Shown here piece by piece: positions 1 to 12,225 of a stretch of 64,000 nt of DNA. Position 1 is the stretch's first letter, and every line of letters starts with the position of its first letter. Source of the stretch: Liquidambar formosana. Lineage: Eukaryota > Streptophyta > Magnoliopsida > Saxifragales > Altingiaceae. The translations under genes and the position numbers were made by a program. The notes under the pieces were generated by a model. It searched no databases and had not been told where the DNA came from. It saw only the letters and a program-made list of their open reading frames with translations. The stretch covers positions 24,828,375 to 24,892,374 of the forward strand of contig CM077827.1 of the NCBI GenBank assembly GCA_039720395.1. Direction: 5' to 3'.

Positions 1-149
1 GAAACACACTTTATTGATTGAACTAACAAAACAAAACAAAGAAAAGAAAACACATGTGCCACAACTAGGGAACGACTCCTAACTCCACAAGGTGGGCTAG
101 GCGGACACATTTTATTTGAAAGAGAAACTAAGACAAGCTACTAAGGAAC

Positions 150-3100
150 CTACAAGCTACTATCAGGTAAGTCGAGATCCTCGCTCTCAAGAATTTCTGC
201 AATGGTACCCTCTTCAAGATACCAATTAAGGAGCAGTATGGCTGCATGGTGAATTGAAGAACACTCGAGATCCGACTCTTCCACAGCAAGAACCGTATCT
301 TGAAACATTGTAACCATGGCTTCCGAATCCATCTATTCTGCCCAGTCCTTACTCTTCTCTTCCCAATAGTCATCCTTGATCGCTTTATCATCAACCATTG
401 TTGTAGTGATGGGATACCACTCAGTGAAGAATATTTCAAACCCCGGAACTCTCGCCTTGGTTGCTTTGTCAATGGATGGTTCGGGGAATCCACAGAATAG
501 AAAATCCTCCCCTTCCTTAACAAAGTAACCATTCAAGGTAGGTCGGTACGGCGAGATTCTAATATCTGGCACCCTTCCTTCTGCTTTTGCTTTGACCCTT
601 TCTCTGCTTCTTTGCAACATCTCCATATGGTCCTTTTTGGAAGGCTCATACCCCAATCCGAAGGTATAGGTGACAATGCGGCTCTGAACAGATACCGGTA
701 TGCCTTGCTGATGGCGTCCTAGTCCCATGCCTGGGAAGAAACTCATTTTCTTCATTATGTTCCCCACATGTAGGTTGCCATGAGGGCAAAAGTCGAGAGG
801 TATCAACTCTCTCTGTTCTGGCTCTTTCTCTATGCATTGAACATACTCGAATCCGGACAATGGTGCTCCCACGGGCTCGGGCTTGATCTCGCAAATGGGT
901 ATCCCCGACGACTTCAAGTCATAATCACCTTGGAGTGTGACGATGGCCCCTTCATAAGGGAACTTGACTTTTTGGTGCAATGAAGAGGGTACAGCCCCTG
1001 CAGGATGAATCTAAGGTCTCCCCAACAAGAGATTGAAGCACGACGGGACATCCAGCACTTGGAACTCCACTTTGAATTTTGTAGGCCCCATAATCAGCGG
1101 CAAAGTAACTACTCCAATCACCTCTCGGCGGGTGTTATCATAAGCTCTCACTGTTTGCCCGGATGGCACGAAGTCTGTTGGATTCAACCCCAAGATGGTG
1201 GCAGTTCTGAGAGGACACACATTAAGAGCGGAACCATTATCAATCAGGACTGTTGGACCCCTCTTTCCCATGGTGTCGACAGTGATGTACATGGCTTGTG
1301 AATGGCTAGGTCCACTTTTAGGTAGGTCTGCTTCTGAGAACACAATGGTTGAGTTCTTCGAGGTTGGATTCACCAAGTTCACCAAATTTTCTGGAGATGT
1401 GTCAACGGGAACCTGTATCTGGTTGAGCAACTTCAAGATTGTCTGCCTGTGCTTGTAAGAGGCCATGAGCAAACCCCATATAGTGATGTTGGCGTTAGTC
1501 TTTCTCAATTGCCTAAGCACTTCGTCCTCCTCTTCTTGCAGGTCGAGGTGACGATTACCTTCCAAGTCCCCCAATGGGTTGTCAGACTCTAAGTGCGGAG
1601 GCTTGAAATGGCGACCCCCTCTAGTTATGTGCTCTACCTCATCATCACTCATCCACATATCATCAATTTCACCTACGTCACCCATGAGGTCATCCCATGT
1701 GATTGTGTCGATCTCTTCCATTTGGACTTCCTCTGGTAACTCATCCCAACCTGTGGGGATTATAGGCTCATCAGGGATGGGGTTGGGGTAGAGTACGTAG
1801 TAATCAAACTTTCCGGACGACTCTCCCAACAAATCCACTTTAGGATCTCCTACCTCGAACCTTTCTTTCAATTGTCACTACATGGACTTCTTTGGCAATA
1901 CCAAAACCTTTTGATCAATAAGGTCTTGAACTACCTTTTTCAATATAACACAGTCCTCCGTATCATGTCCGGGCACCTGATGGTACAAACAGAATTGGTG
2001 AGGAGTCGAAGGCCTCGGCTTTGAATGGCATGGCAATATGAGCCCTTTATTACAATATTGGTGGAAAACTTGAGTCAAGGTCATGGGAAGTGGCGTGTAT
2101 TGCCTTTTGGGTTAATGGGATTAGGACGAGCCAAGCTCGATGGCATTTATGTTGTTGGGAGGAGGCACATTGTGGGTAGGGAGGGGATTTCGAGTGACAT
2201 TTGGGCGATTTGGTGCGGTAGGTGGTGAAATGATCTGCTTGTCGAGCAAATCTTGGATTTCATGGCGGAGGCGGTAACAACGGTTGGTTAGATGGCCTTT
2301 GGCTTGGTGGAACTTGCAATATTGATTTTCATTGTAGCTTTTGGGTAACGGGTTTGGTGGAGGCCTTGGGTCGAGGGGTTTCAGGAGGTCACGGCTTCTC
2401 AGCTTTTCAAAGACTCTTTCGAGTGGCATGTATAGCTCGATGAATTGGCGAGGTGAGGTGGAGTCATTTAGGGAGAAAGGGCGAGCGGGTTGGGTAATAG
2501 TATTGACCTCAGCATTGGGTTTTCCTCCAAAGTTTGTCCTTCGACTCCTTTGGACTTCCTCCGTTTTGATTGTTCCATCGGCGATCGCATCTTCAACTTG
2601 TGTGTCAGCCCCAACAAGAGCTTTGAAGTTCGGAAAGTAATGAGTAAAGAGATGCTTGTAATATACAGGCAACAAATTCTTCACCACCAACTGAATCTGG
2701 TCTTCCTCATTCGGTCTGTCTGTCATTTTGGAAGCCTTTTGTCTCCACCTAGTGATAAAGGCGGAGAAAGTCTCATTAACCCCTTGCTTAGTGGTTTCCA
2801 AGTCCCTTCGCGTGACATCCACCTCGGTGTTATACTTGTAATGGTCCGTGAATGCATTGCATACATCCTCCTAAGTCTTGGTTCTGTTCTCCTCTAATGA
2901 CAAAAACCATTTCAAGGCGGAACTCGCTAATAACTCATGAAACATTTGAGCCAATAACTCATCGTTCACCCCTCGAGGGTGCATAGCTCGCACATACATC
3001 TTGAGGTGGGTTTTAGGACAGCCTATCCCATCGAATTTTTCCAACTCCGGCATCTTGAATTGTAACGGGATGCGAGCTTTTGGGAACAAGGACAAAGTAC

Positions 3101-3548
3101 GGATGTCTACCATATCATCAGACCTGCGGATTCCCTTCAGAGTTCGTTCTAAGGCCTCGACCTTGTTTGCCAGGACGGTTGAGCTCTCTCTTGATGTGGC
3201 TTTGGTTTCCCCTTCCTTGGTCTTGGGTGGCTCTCCCCCCTCTCCTAATGGTTCCTCAGCAGATTCGGAATCATTGGATCCTTGATTGTTATCAGTGGCA
3301 CGGGCCCTAGATTCAGGTTCGGAGTTCTTCTGTTGAAGGTCTTGAGCTAACTTGAGTGCGGTCTCGGATACCTGGGTAGTGTGATCAAGCTTTTCCATGA
3401 TAGCTTTCAAAGCGGCCTCAAGGTTGAAACCCTGGTTGCTAGTTCTTTCTTCAGCCATATCCGACTCAGTGACGGAATCAGCACTGACTAGGTGCCCTTG
3501 TTGATTGCGGATCCAAGCCAACACGTCTCTCCCTCTAACATAGGGCAA
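150..3548 (-). pseudogene. Decayed Ty3/gypsy gag-protease polyprotein of element A
   Basis: One reading frame spans the whole interval, broken by in-frame stops at 2871-2873, 2121-2123, 2112-2114, 1878-1880 (plus the adjacent codon), 1011-1013 and 333-335. From the N terminus: a charged, coiled-coil-like start; the retrotransposon Gag core (motifs FSAFITRWRQKASKM and LLPVYYKHLFTHYFPNFKAL); a CxxHxxxGHxTxxC zinc-knuckle spacer (CKFHQAKGHLTNRC); a second one (CLYHQVPGHDTEDC); a retropepsin-type protease with the active-site segment VLIDNGSALNVCP; and a G-patch-like tail (FFPGMGLGRHQQGIP). The stops at 2871 and 1011 fall where relatives carry tryptophan, so both look like TGG to TAG changes. The usual role would be capsid formation and polyprotein cleavage in cytoplasmic particles. 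This copy cannot make the full protein. Confidence 0.88.
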
Positions 3549-4208
3549 ATACTCAATTTTTTAGCCTAAGGGTCCATCCCTAGCTTCCATAATTATCTCA
3601 AAATCTTTACAACGTACACCCTTAATTAGTTCTCTTAACCAATTACCCTTGTGGGGGTCATGGGGAAGGGTACGTATTAAGGATGTAGGATGTAAAGTTT
3701 CCTTTAATTACCCACTCAATCAACAAAGCATGGCAACACATTACAAACATAGCAGCATATCATCACAACAATGTGTGTGCATATAGGTGATCTAACGGTG
3801 TCCTAGAAGGCCCATTACATACAATTCTTTCTTTTAAGAGGGTAGGCTAGGGTCCTCAACTTTGCTTGTACCAATCTTTATACCTAACCACATGTGACAT
3901 CAAGAATGTCGTGTGGGTCCAGTAGTACGTGATTGATCCATTTGATATACCCAAGGGCAAGCCCAAGGGTACTTGGCAAGAGAGGTTTGATAGCTTCGCC
4001 TAACACATGGAATCAGGAAAACCAAGGTCGAACTAGGCTATCAGTTGGCAAGGATACATCGAGGGACAATCGAGTGATCATGCAACAGTAGCGCACACAA
4101 TGCAATAAATGAAAGCACACAATCAAGCGGATGCAATGTGATTGATTTTAATTAACAATAAGAAATTAATTTAGCCCAATCAAATTAAATGAGTCTAGCC
4201 CTCGACAT
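3549..4208 (-). other. Untranslated leader of element A between PBS and gag
   Basis: No open frame of note. The block around 3880-4228, with the phrase GTACGTGATTGAT and a run naming 'aagggcaagcccaagggtac', recurs at 17170-17528 in element C and in diverged form at 36890-37179 in element JK. It is therefore the shared 5' leader of this retrotransposon group, where packaging signals would be expected. No function can be read directly. Confidence 0.7.
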
Positions 4209-4225
4209 CCCCAGTGGAGTCGCCA
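4209..4225 (-). other. Primer-binding site of element A
   Basis: On the minus strand the 17 bases read TGGCGACTCCACTGGGG, starting three bases after the LTR end (...TTCACA, then GTT). The initial TGG pairs with the CCA end of a tRNA, as a minus-strand primer site must. The same site occurs at 37160-37176 (JK) and, with one to two changes, at 17509-17525 (C). I believe this type is matched to an arginine tRNA in Ogre-like elements, but I cannot verify it here. Confidence 0.8.
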
Positions 4226-4228
4226 AAC

Positions 4229-7200
4229 TGTGAACCCCGGAAAACGGCCCACAAGGATTTGGCGGAAAAAGAAGATTAGTATTGTGGGATGGGTGAAAGA
4301 CAACAAACAAAAAAGATTCGCCACCTCATTTTTTAGGGAAAAGAGGAAAACTACAAAAATGTTTTATTTTCAAAACCACATGACTCCATTAAAGGAAAAG
4401 CAAAGTCTTTGAAACCAGAAAATTGGATTCGGGGGCTAAGTTACGAGGTGGGAAGGTTCTGGGCAAAAGCCCATAGGCACCCACATCGCCCGAGTTGGTC
4501 TCTTAATTTAATTGGGCTAATTTAATATCTTTTCCACTCAAATATCATCATATATCATCACAAGGCAGCATGCATATCATATATCCCATCTAATCATTTC
4601 ATGCATAATCACTCAAATAAAACAAAACAAAAAGAAAAGAAAAGAAAAGAAAAAGCCTAGGATACTTGGATCCTAGAACGGACTTGAGCCTCACGAAGAG
4701 CGCCTATGTACCATGCAGCGAAATACATGGATCAAAGTCTACGTAGTTCGAAGAGAATAAGGTTACAACCTAATACAAACCTATGGTAAAAACCCTAGGT
4801 TTCCTTATTTGAAAATACATTGATTTAGTCTTAAGTCGAAAACTTCCACAAGTGGAAAACTTTGATAGAAAACCAGAATTTATTATTGAAGGAAACCTTT
4901 GATAAACACCATATGTCCATAGTAAGAAGTAACCCTAGGAGGGAGAAGAGAAAGGAAAGAAAAAGAAAGGTGAATTGGGGCACCTTCAAACCCTACTTAC
5001 CTGAGCGCAAAAGCTCTAAACATTAGCCATTTCAGACCATAACAGCCCTATTTGCAATAGACAAGCATTGTACCTGTTTGCACCCTTACAAGTGCACAAA
5101 ATCATGCAAAGAAAGTAATATGCAAATCTAGACAGAACCTTGACAAGGCCTAACATTATCCATTTATCATGCAAACAACAAGAATAATGAATAACTAAGG
5201 ACTCTAACTCAATCCTACATGCAATGACTCGACTAACATGCATAAAGACCTACCAAAGACACACTAACAAGCATAAGAGACTCTAATAATATCAATAAAC
5301 ATGATAACAAAGCATATTCTAACCAAAAAGATGTCATTTTATGTAAAATATGAAAATAGGCCTCCCTACAGCGAGCTTTCTTAAGCGAAACTATCTTAGG
5401 ATAATTTCACGTAAAAAAGTCGTTATGGGGAGGTGCAATCAACATATCCTACGTAAAATATATACCCTAGAACATAATAGAAGTGATTTCATGCTTAAAC
5501 ACATCACAGAAGGCTCTCATGCAAAACCTCACTCAACGAAAAGGATAATTATCCTTAAAAAAGGATAATGTCTCCAAAAACCCTATAAAATCCACTACAT
5601 GAATGCAAACCTAGCATGATTCAACTATATGTAGCATATATAGAATGACTATGATGAGCAACAACTCAAAAAGCTAAGATAAGCATGCTGTATAAGACCT
5701 ATGTGATTTTAAGGTTATCGAAACCCTAATCTCACAACTATGCATAAAACCCTATTAAATGACTCTAACCCATGCTCAAATCATCATGAATATCATTCAT
5801 ATAGCACATATTAACTAACAGGAACATCAACACATGATAATAATCACAGCAACCTAAACATGTGGACTATGCATGATTCAAGAGGATAGAAAGAAGTAAA
5901 GCTATCTAATCCTTAGTAAACCAAGGATTATCCAGCATATAAAGCCATAAACTATCCTAAAATCATTCATATAACATCACATAAACATTGAATTCAATCC
6001 ATAAGAGAAGCTATTTCATGCACCATAATTATCCTAGAAGAAGAAGAAGAAGAAGAAGGAGAAGGAGGAGAAGTAGGAAAATCATGTTCAGCATTAAAGG
6101 GACATGCTTACCTCTTGTAGACTCTTCCTTGTCTTCAAACTTCTTGTTTCCTTCCTTGCTTGGGGTTGAAGAGCCTCCTTTTGAAGTCCTTCTAGCTCTC
6201 CAAACTCGTAGCTCCCTCTCTCTTTATGTGTAAAGTGCAATTAACCTCTCCCTATGTGCTGAATACCATGTCCTTTATATAGAGAACTGACCCCCTAAAC
6301 CAATAGCTAAGATTAATTCATTAAATAATGATCCTAGGGCTATTAGATACTCTCTTGGTGCTCAAACAACTCAAACTTACACACTCCTAAGCTCAGACAA
6401 GTTGTTTTGGCGGAGGAAATCGTCAAAAGAGGGAGAGAAGAGTCAGAATTTGAGTTGAGGAAGGAGTCTCTCTGGTGACCATCTAGGCCTGGACGGTTAG
6501 CCATCTGGGCTTGGACGGCTGACCGTCCAGCCTCGAACGGTTACTCGAGGCCCCTCTATTTTTTCTCCGCTTTTGACTCCCACTTGCTGTAGAAGTCCTA
6601 AAATTTTCAAATTAAGTCCGATTTTGACGAAATAAAAGCCAAAACGATCGTGTTTCGAAGGGGAACACATTTTTAAGCATTTTAGGACAAAAAATCCTTA
6701 ACCATGGGTGCATGGTTAGGTTTTACAAAGGTGGTTAACCATGGTGCCTCACCGTCGCTAAGCTGGGTTTGTACACGAGGTCGAACCGAATGCTTTCCCA
6801 ATCGAAAATTGATCTTTCTAAACATGTTTAGGACATAAATAAAGCCCAATTTGAGTTAAATGAGAGAAAATTGATTGGGTCTTATGAGTCAATTTGAGCA
6901 AACCAAGAAAGGGTCTTTTAGCCAACCCGAACCATTACGAGCCGAATTGATCTTAAATCATTAATTCATGAAATTGAACCTATATATAGACTCTATATAC
7001 TCATATGAACTCGAGGGAATGACTCGGGATTCATTTCAAGGTCAAATGGAAAATATACGGTTTAAAAGATGATTATGCCCTTAAAGTCGCAAAGTTCTTA
7101 TTGACTATCGAAATGAACTCCAAATCACTTCAAAATTCATACACATGATATTCAACGCCATAGAAACTCAATGCAAAAGACTAGACTCAAAAAGGACTCA

Positions 7201-7255
7201 AAATCCTACATGAAATGATATGTCCTAGCTAAGGTGACAAAAATGGGGTATGACA
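4229..7255 (-). repeat. 5' LTR of element A (3027 bp)
   Basis: The termini are TGTGAACCCC at the left and GGGTATGACA at the right on the plus strand, so the minus-strand LTR starts TGTCATACCCC and ends GGGGTTCACA. A TATA box on the minus strand lies at 6274-6281. Upstream of it is a GC-rich palindromic module (6472-6550). Downstream are a conserved transcribed block (about 4700-4755), the stem-loop (4444-4488) and a copy of the PBS core near the LTR end (about 4316-4325, one base changed). A GAA/GGA microsatellite sits at about 6039-6076. It belongs to the same subfamily as solo LTR I. The open frames inside have no coding support. Confidence 0.9.
4444..4488 (-). promoter_or_regulatory. LTR stem-loop, copy in LTR A
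   Basis: Plus-strand arms CGAGGTGGG and CCCACATCG pair with one mismatch. The inner hairpin TGGGC-AAAA-GCCCA is perfect. Confidence 0.6.
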
Positions 7256-8231
7256 ATAGGGTTTGAGGGAAAACCCTCAATGGTTGGGATTAAAACCTTA
7301 GGTATTGATCCAAGGGCTTTTAGAGGTTCCCTTGGGGCTCAAGTAGGTCAAATAGGGCTGAAAATAGGCTTAAATGGTGGTTAGAGGCGAGCAAATCTGA
7401 GGAAATAGGAAGGGAGCCGCATCAACACTCAAAAAAGGAAGAGGCTCGGGTGACCATCTGGGGCTGGGCGGCTAGCCACCTGGGCCCAGGCGGCTAGCTG
7501 CCCAGGCCTGGGTGGTCACCTGAGGCCCTGTCAGCTTATGCCCATATTTGACCCCTTCGACTTCCAAATGTGTTTCAGGGCTCAAATCAACTCCGATTTT
7601 GACGAAACGAAAGCCAAAAAGACTGTGTTTCGAAGGGGAATGTAATTTGAGTCACTTGAGGGCAAGAAAGCCTAGCCATGGCTGCATAGTTGGGTCCTAC
7701 AAAGGCGGTTAACTGCTATGCCTCACCATCGCTTAGCTTAGGTATGCACATACGGTCGCACCGAATGCTTTCTAATTCAAAATTCAACCTCCTTAAACAC
7801 ATTTGGGGATGAAATTAAGACTAATCAAGGTCAAATGAGTAGTCATAGAGTGAAAATCATGAGCCGATTTGAGCTAACCCGAAATAGGTCTCTTAACCAA
7901 CCTGAGCCATGTTGAACCATTCTAATCCCAAACCATCAATTCATCGAATTGAACCCATAAATACCTCGAATGCATCCATATGAACTCTAATTGGCAACTT
8001 GGAGATCATTTCAAGGTCAAATGGAAAGTTTGTGACCAAAAAGACGATTATGCCCCTCAAGTCACAAAAGTTCTTATTAGCCCTCAAGATCAACTCCAAA
8101 TCGAACCAAAATTCATACACATCATCCTCAGGACCCTAAAAGCTCAATGCAAAAGACTAGACTCAAAAAGGAAACAAAAAGACACATGAAATGACAAACC
8201 CTAGCTAAGGTGGCAAAAATGGGGTGTGACA
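7256..8231 (-). repeat. LTR fragment B, U3 part only, split by element A
   Basis: This 976-bp piece matches the right third of LTRs D and F and ends in the normal terminus GGGGTGTGACA at 8231, where it joins the gag-protease interior of element C. It starts at the base where element A inserted, inside 'tatttatagg', which is B's own TATA box region on the minus strand. The rest of B should lie beyond the left edge of the window, on the other side of A. It contains the GC-rich palindrome (7444-7525). Whether B was a solo LTR or a full element cannot be decided here. Confidence 0.85.
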
Positions 8232-9162
8232 GAGGCCATGAACAAGCCCCAAATGGTGATGTTGGCATTGGTCTTTTTCAGCTGTCTAAGCACCTCATCT
8301 TTTTCTTTTTGCACATCAGGATGCCTTTGCCCCTCCAAATCTCCCAACAGATTCTTGGATTCCAAGTGTGGAGGCTTGAAGTAACGCCTCCCCTCTAGTT
8401 TTACAGTCCAACTCATCATCGCTAGCCCATATGTCGTGGACTTCCTCGGAGTTATTCATTAGGTCATCCTATTCTATCATATCAATGTTCTCCATTTCTA
8501 TTGGCAAATCGTCCCAATTTATGGGAACTATCGGCTCATCTGTCGCCGGATTTGGACTTGAGTACAGCACAGTAATCAAATTTCCCTGATGATTGACCTA
8601 ATAGGCCAACTTGAGGATCCCCCGCTTTATTTTTTTCTTTTAGCTCTTGCTGGATAGACTTCTTTGGCAACAACAAAACCTTTTGGTCAATGAGGTCTTG
8701 AATGATCTTCTTTAGTATGGGATAAGCTTCGGTGTCATAGCCAGGTGCACGATGGTATTGGCAATATTGGTGAGGGGTTGAAGGCCTTGGTCTTGGTGGG
8801 AGTGGCATGATGAGGCTTTTGTTGCGGTAAAGGGTGAAAAGGCAGGTTAAGGTTATGGGGAGTAGGGTGTATTGTTTTATGGGCTGGCGAGGGTGAGATG
8901 AGTAAACTCTAATGGTATTTATGTTGTTAGGTGGGGGTGTGTTATTATGAGATGGAAGAGGATTACGGGTGACATTTGGGTGGTTTGGTAGTGAAATGAT
9001 TTGTTTATCAATGAGGTCTTAGATTTAGTGGTGAAGGCGAATACAGCGGTTGGTGGTGTGGCCTTTGGATTGGTGGAACTTGCAGTACTCACTCTCATTG
9101 TAGTTTTTGGGTAAGGGATTAGGTGGAAGCCTTGGGTCAAGTGGTTTCAACAGGTTACGGCT
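8232..9162 (-). pseudogene. Element C gag-spacer fragment (C-terminal to LTR D)
   Basis: Minus-strand translation gives recognisable pieces of the region aligned with 1480-2390 of element A: a spacer piece around 8232-8400 (HFKPPHLES-like and LRQLKKTNANITIWGL), a zinc-knuckle variant QYCQYHRAPGYDTEAYP in which the histidine and last cysteine of the motif are lost, and DLIDQKVLLLPKKSIQQELK around 8536-8740. Stops and frame breaks are frequent. The fragment ends at 9162, where solo LTR D interrupts it, and resumes at 12226. It starts at 8232 because LTR B is inserted there. No functional product is possible. Confidence 0.8.
9158..9162. repeat. Target-site duplication CGGCT, left of LTR D
   Basis: The CGGCT at 9158-9162 is repeated at 12226-12230 directly after the other end of LTR D. 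Removing the LTR and one copy restores the gag reading 'cacggcttctcagc' seen in element A near 2390. Confidence 0.9.
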
Positions 9163-12100
9163 TGTGGACCCTAGAAAGCGGGCCCACACAAATGGGTTGT
9201 TTAAAGAAAATAGGCCTTAGGTTTGAAAAAGAAAAATGGAGTCGCCACTTTATTTTTTAAAGGAAACAAGGAAAACCCTAAAAAACAGTTTTGTTTTAGG
9301 AAAACAAAATAATGACTCCATGCTTAAAAATGGTAAAGCAAAAGATCTTTTAGAAACCAAAGAAATCGGGGATTCGGAGGCTAAGTTACGATATGGGAAG
9401 GTTCTAGGCAAAGCCTATAGGCACCCGTATCGCCCTAAATGGTCTCTTAATTTAATTGGGCTAAATCAAAGTCTTAATCACACACAAATCAACAATTATC
9501 ATAAAAAAGACAGCACGCATATCATCCATTCATTCATCCATATAAGCAATTAAATCAAAGAAAAACAGAAAAAAGAAAGAGGGGAAAGAAAACCTAGGAT
9601 ACTTAGTATCCTAGGGCAAACTTGAACCTCACGAAGAGCGCCTACGTACCATGTATGGAAATACATGGATCAAAGTCCATGTAGTTCGAAAGGGAATGGG
9701 GTTATAACCTAATAGAGGCCTATGGTAAACCCTAAGTTTCCTTTCAAGAAAAACATGGTAAGTTTCCAAAAATAAATGATTCTCAAAAGATCTTCAGAAA
9801 GTATGGAATTTTATAAAGATAGAAACTTCGATTTAAAAAAGGTATTTTTTAATGAAAGGAAACTATAAGGATTGCCATGTTCCCCTATTAGGAAATAACC
9901 CTAGGAGGGGAGAAAGGGAAAGTTTCAAGGAAAGGAAAGAAGGGTGAATTGGGGCACCCTCATATCCTACTTACCTTTAAGCAAAAGCAACCTGTCAAAA
10001 TAACCACCCTATTGCATAGGGTAATTACCTTATTTGCAAGATTTCATCTTGCAATAGCCAAAATAACCACCCCACATTGGTGGGGGAGTTGCACCTGTTA
10101 TACCTGTCAAGCACCTGCAATTTGTATACAAAATATACCAAAAATACCAACCAACCAAGCTAGGTTCCAATCAAGCAATTATCATGCTTAAACATAGGCT
10201 AACACATGCTCAAAATATGGCAATAAGAACAATGGACAAATCTGGACAGAATTGAAATAAGGCTTAAAATCAACCATAAGTCATGCAAACAACATGAATC
10301 ATAAGCTAACTAAACCTTAATTCAGTCCTATATGTAATGACATGCAAATAACCCTAAAAATCAACCATATGAATGCTCCAAATATCATATTTAAGGCAAT
10401 AAACAAATCTGGACAGAATAGAAATAAGGTCTATATTCGTTCACTAAATATGCAAACAACATAAACAGTGAATAGTTACAAACCCTAATTTAATCCTAGA
10501 ACCATGACATGCATAAAAACCCTAAAATCCACTACATGAATGCTAAAAATACCATAGTTATCTAATATGCAACCCACATATAGCAACTATGAAGAAAAAA
10601 CAGAGAAAATCCCTAAGCTATCATGTTATATGCTACTTTCCTAAAACAAGGATGAATGAAACCCTAGAATCACACTAGTGCATCAAATCCCATGAAATCA
10701 CTCTAAACCATGCAAAACAGAATATGAACAGCATTCAATCCATGCATATTAACCAATAGAATGATCCACACATGATAAAGACACAGGCTTTAATATGCAA
10801 AAGAGTTATTTCATGCAAAAAACCAATTTCAGCACTAAGGAAACCCTAGAATCCCAAACATGCAGTAAATCACATGGAATAACATCCTAGCATACTAGCT
10901 AATAGAAGCAACAAGACATGATAAAGACATACACTTTAACATGAAATCATCCTATTCTATGCAAAACCCTAACTTTAAAAGAGAGAATAGGAGGAAGGGG
11001 GTATACTTATGGTGAAGTATCCTTTTGCTGCTGTAGAGAGTCCTCCTTCCTTTATGTGCTGCTGGGAATTCCTTCCTTCAAGCCTTCAAGCCAAACTCCA
11101 GCCTTCCTTCAAGCTCTCTCTCTCACTCTCTCACTTAAAATTTAGGTTAAACTACCCTAAGGATGGCTGTCATAGCCTCCAAGTCTCACACATGCCTCTC
11201 ACTTCAGAAAATTGCCTCCTCCATTGCTGAAGTATAAGGGGGTATTTATAGGGTTTGAGAGGAAACCCTCAATGGTTGGGATTAAAACCCTAGGTATTGA
11301 TCCAAGGGCTCTTAGAGGTTCCCTTGGGGCTCAAGTAGGTCAAATAGGGCTGAAAATAGGGTTAAATGGCGGCTGGAGGCGAGCAAATCCGAGGAAATAG
11401 GGAGGGAGCCGCGTCAAGACTCAAAAAAGGAAAGTGGCTCGGGTGACCACCTGGGGCTAGGTGGCTAGCCACCTGGGCCCAGGCTTCTAGCCGCCCAGGC
11501 CTGGGTGGTCACCCGAGGCCATGTCAGCTTCAGCCCATGTTTTGACCCTTTCGACTTCCAAATGTGTTTCAGGGCTCAAATCAACTCCGATTTTGACGAA
11601 ATGAAAGCCAAAACGACCGTGTTTCAAAGGGGAATGTAATTTGGGTCACTTGAGGGAAAGAAACCCTAGCCATAGCTGCATGGTTAGGTCATACGAAGGT
11701 GGTTAACCGCTATGCCTCACCATCGCTTAGCTTAGGTATGCACATAGGATCGCACCGAATGCTTTCTAATTCGAAATTCACCCTCCCTAAACACATTTGG
11801 GGATGAAATTAAGACTAATCAAAGTCAAATGAATAGTCATGGAGTGAAAGTCATGAGCCAATTTGAGCTAACCCGAAATAGGTCTCTTAGCCAACCTGAG
11901 CCATATTGAGCCATTCTAATCCCGAACCATCAATTCATCGGATTGAACCTACAAATACCTCAAATGCAACCATATGAACTCCAATTGGCAACTTGGAGAT
12001 CATTTCAAGGTCAAATAGAAAGTTTGTGACCAAAAAGACTATTATGCCCCTCAAGTCACAAAAGTTCTTATTAGCCCTCAAGATCAACTCCAAATCGAAC

Positions 12101-12225
12101 CAAAATTCATACACTCCATCCTTAAGACTCTAAAAACTCAATGCAAAAGACTAGACTCGAAAAGGAAACAAAAAGACACATGAAATGACAAACCCTAGCT
12201 AAGGTGGCAAAAATGGGGTGTGACA
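9163..12225 (-). repeat. Solo LTR D (3063 bp) inserted in element C gag
   Basis: The termini are TGTGGACCCT at the left and GGGGTGTGACA at the right. The 5-bp flank CGGCT is duplicated, and no internal region or second LTR is present, so this is a solo LTR from unequal recombination. Orientation is minus. The TATA box TATAAATA lies at 11243-11250 on the minus strand, the GC-rich palindrome at about 11438-11519, the conserved transcribed block at about 9638-9690 and the stem-loop at 9389-9432. It is close to LTR F in sequence but has one copy of the 182-bp unit that F has in three. Short open frames inside are chance. Confidence 0.93.
9389..9432 (-). promoter_or_regulatory. LTR stem-loop, copy in LTR D
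   Basis: Arms CGATATGGG and CCCGTATCG pair with one G-T-type position. Inner hairpin TAGGC-AAA-GCCTA is perfect. Confidence 0.6.

Larger units (their letters stand above)
1..7255 (-). mobile_element. Ty3/gypsy element A, right part (gag-protease region, PBS, 5' LTR); rest lies left of the window
   Basis: Reading on the minus strand, the order is 5' LTR (7255 to 4229), PBS (4225 to 4209), untranslated leader, then a decayed gag-protease frame running off toward position 1. The 5' end is exact because 7255 is the LTR terminus TGACA and the next base resumes the middle of another LTR (fragment B). The 5 bp after the terminus, ATAGG (7256-7260), should be the target duplication; its partner lies outside the window. 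Reverse transcriptase and integrase, if present, would lie left of position 1. The first 150 bases hold the end of the open region and A-rich non-coding sequence. The Tat/Ogre-like assignment rests on the 3.0-kb LTR and the PBS and is an inference. Confidence 0.88.
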
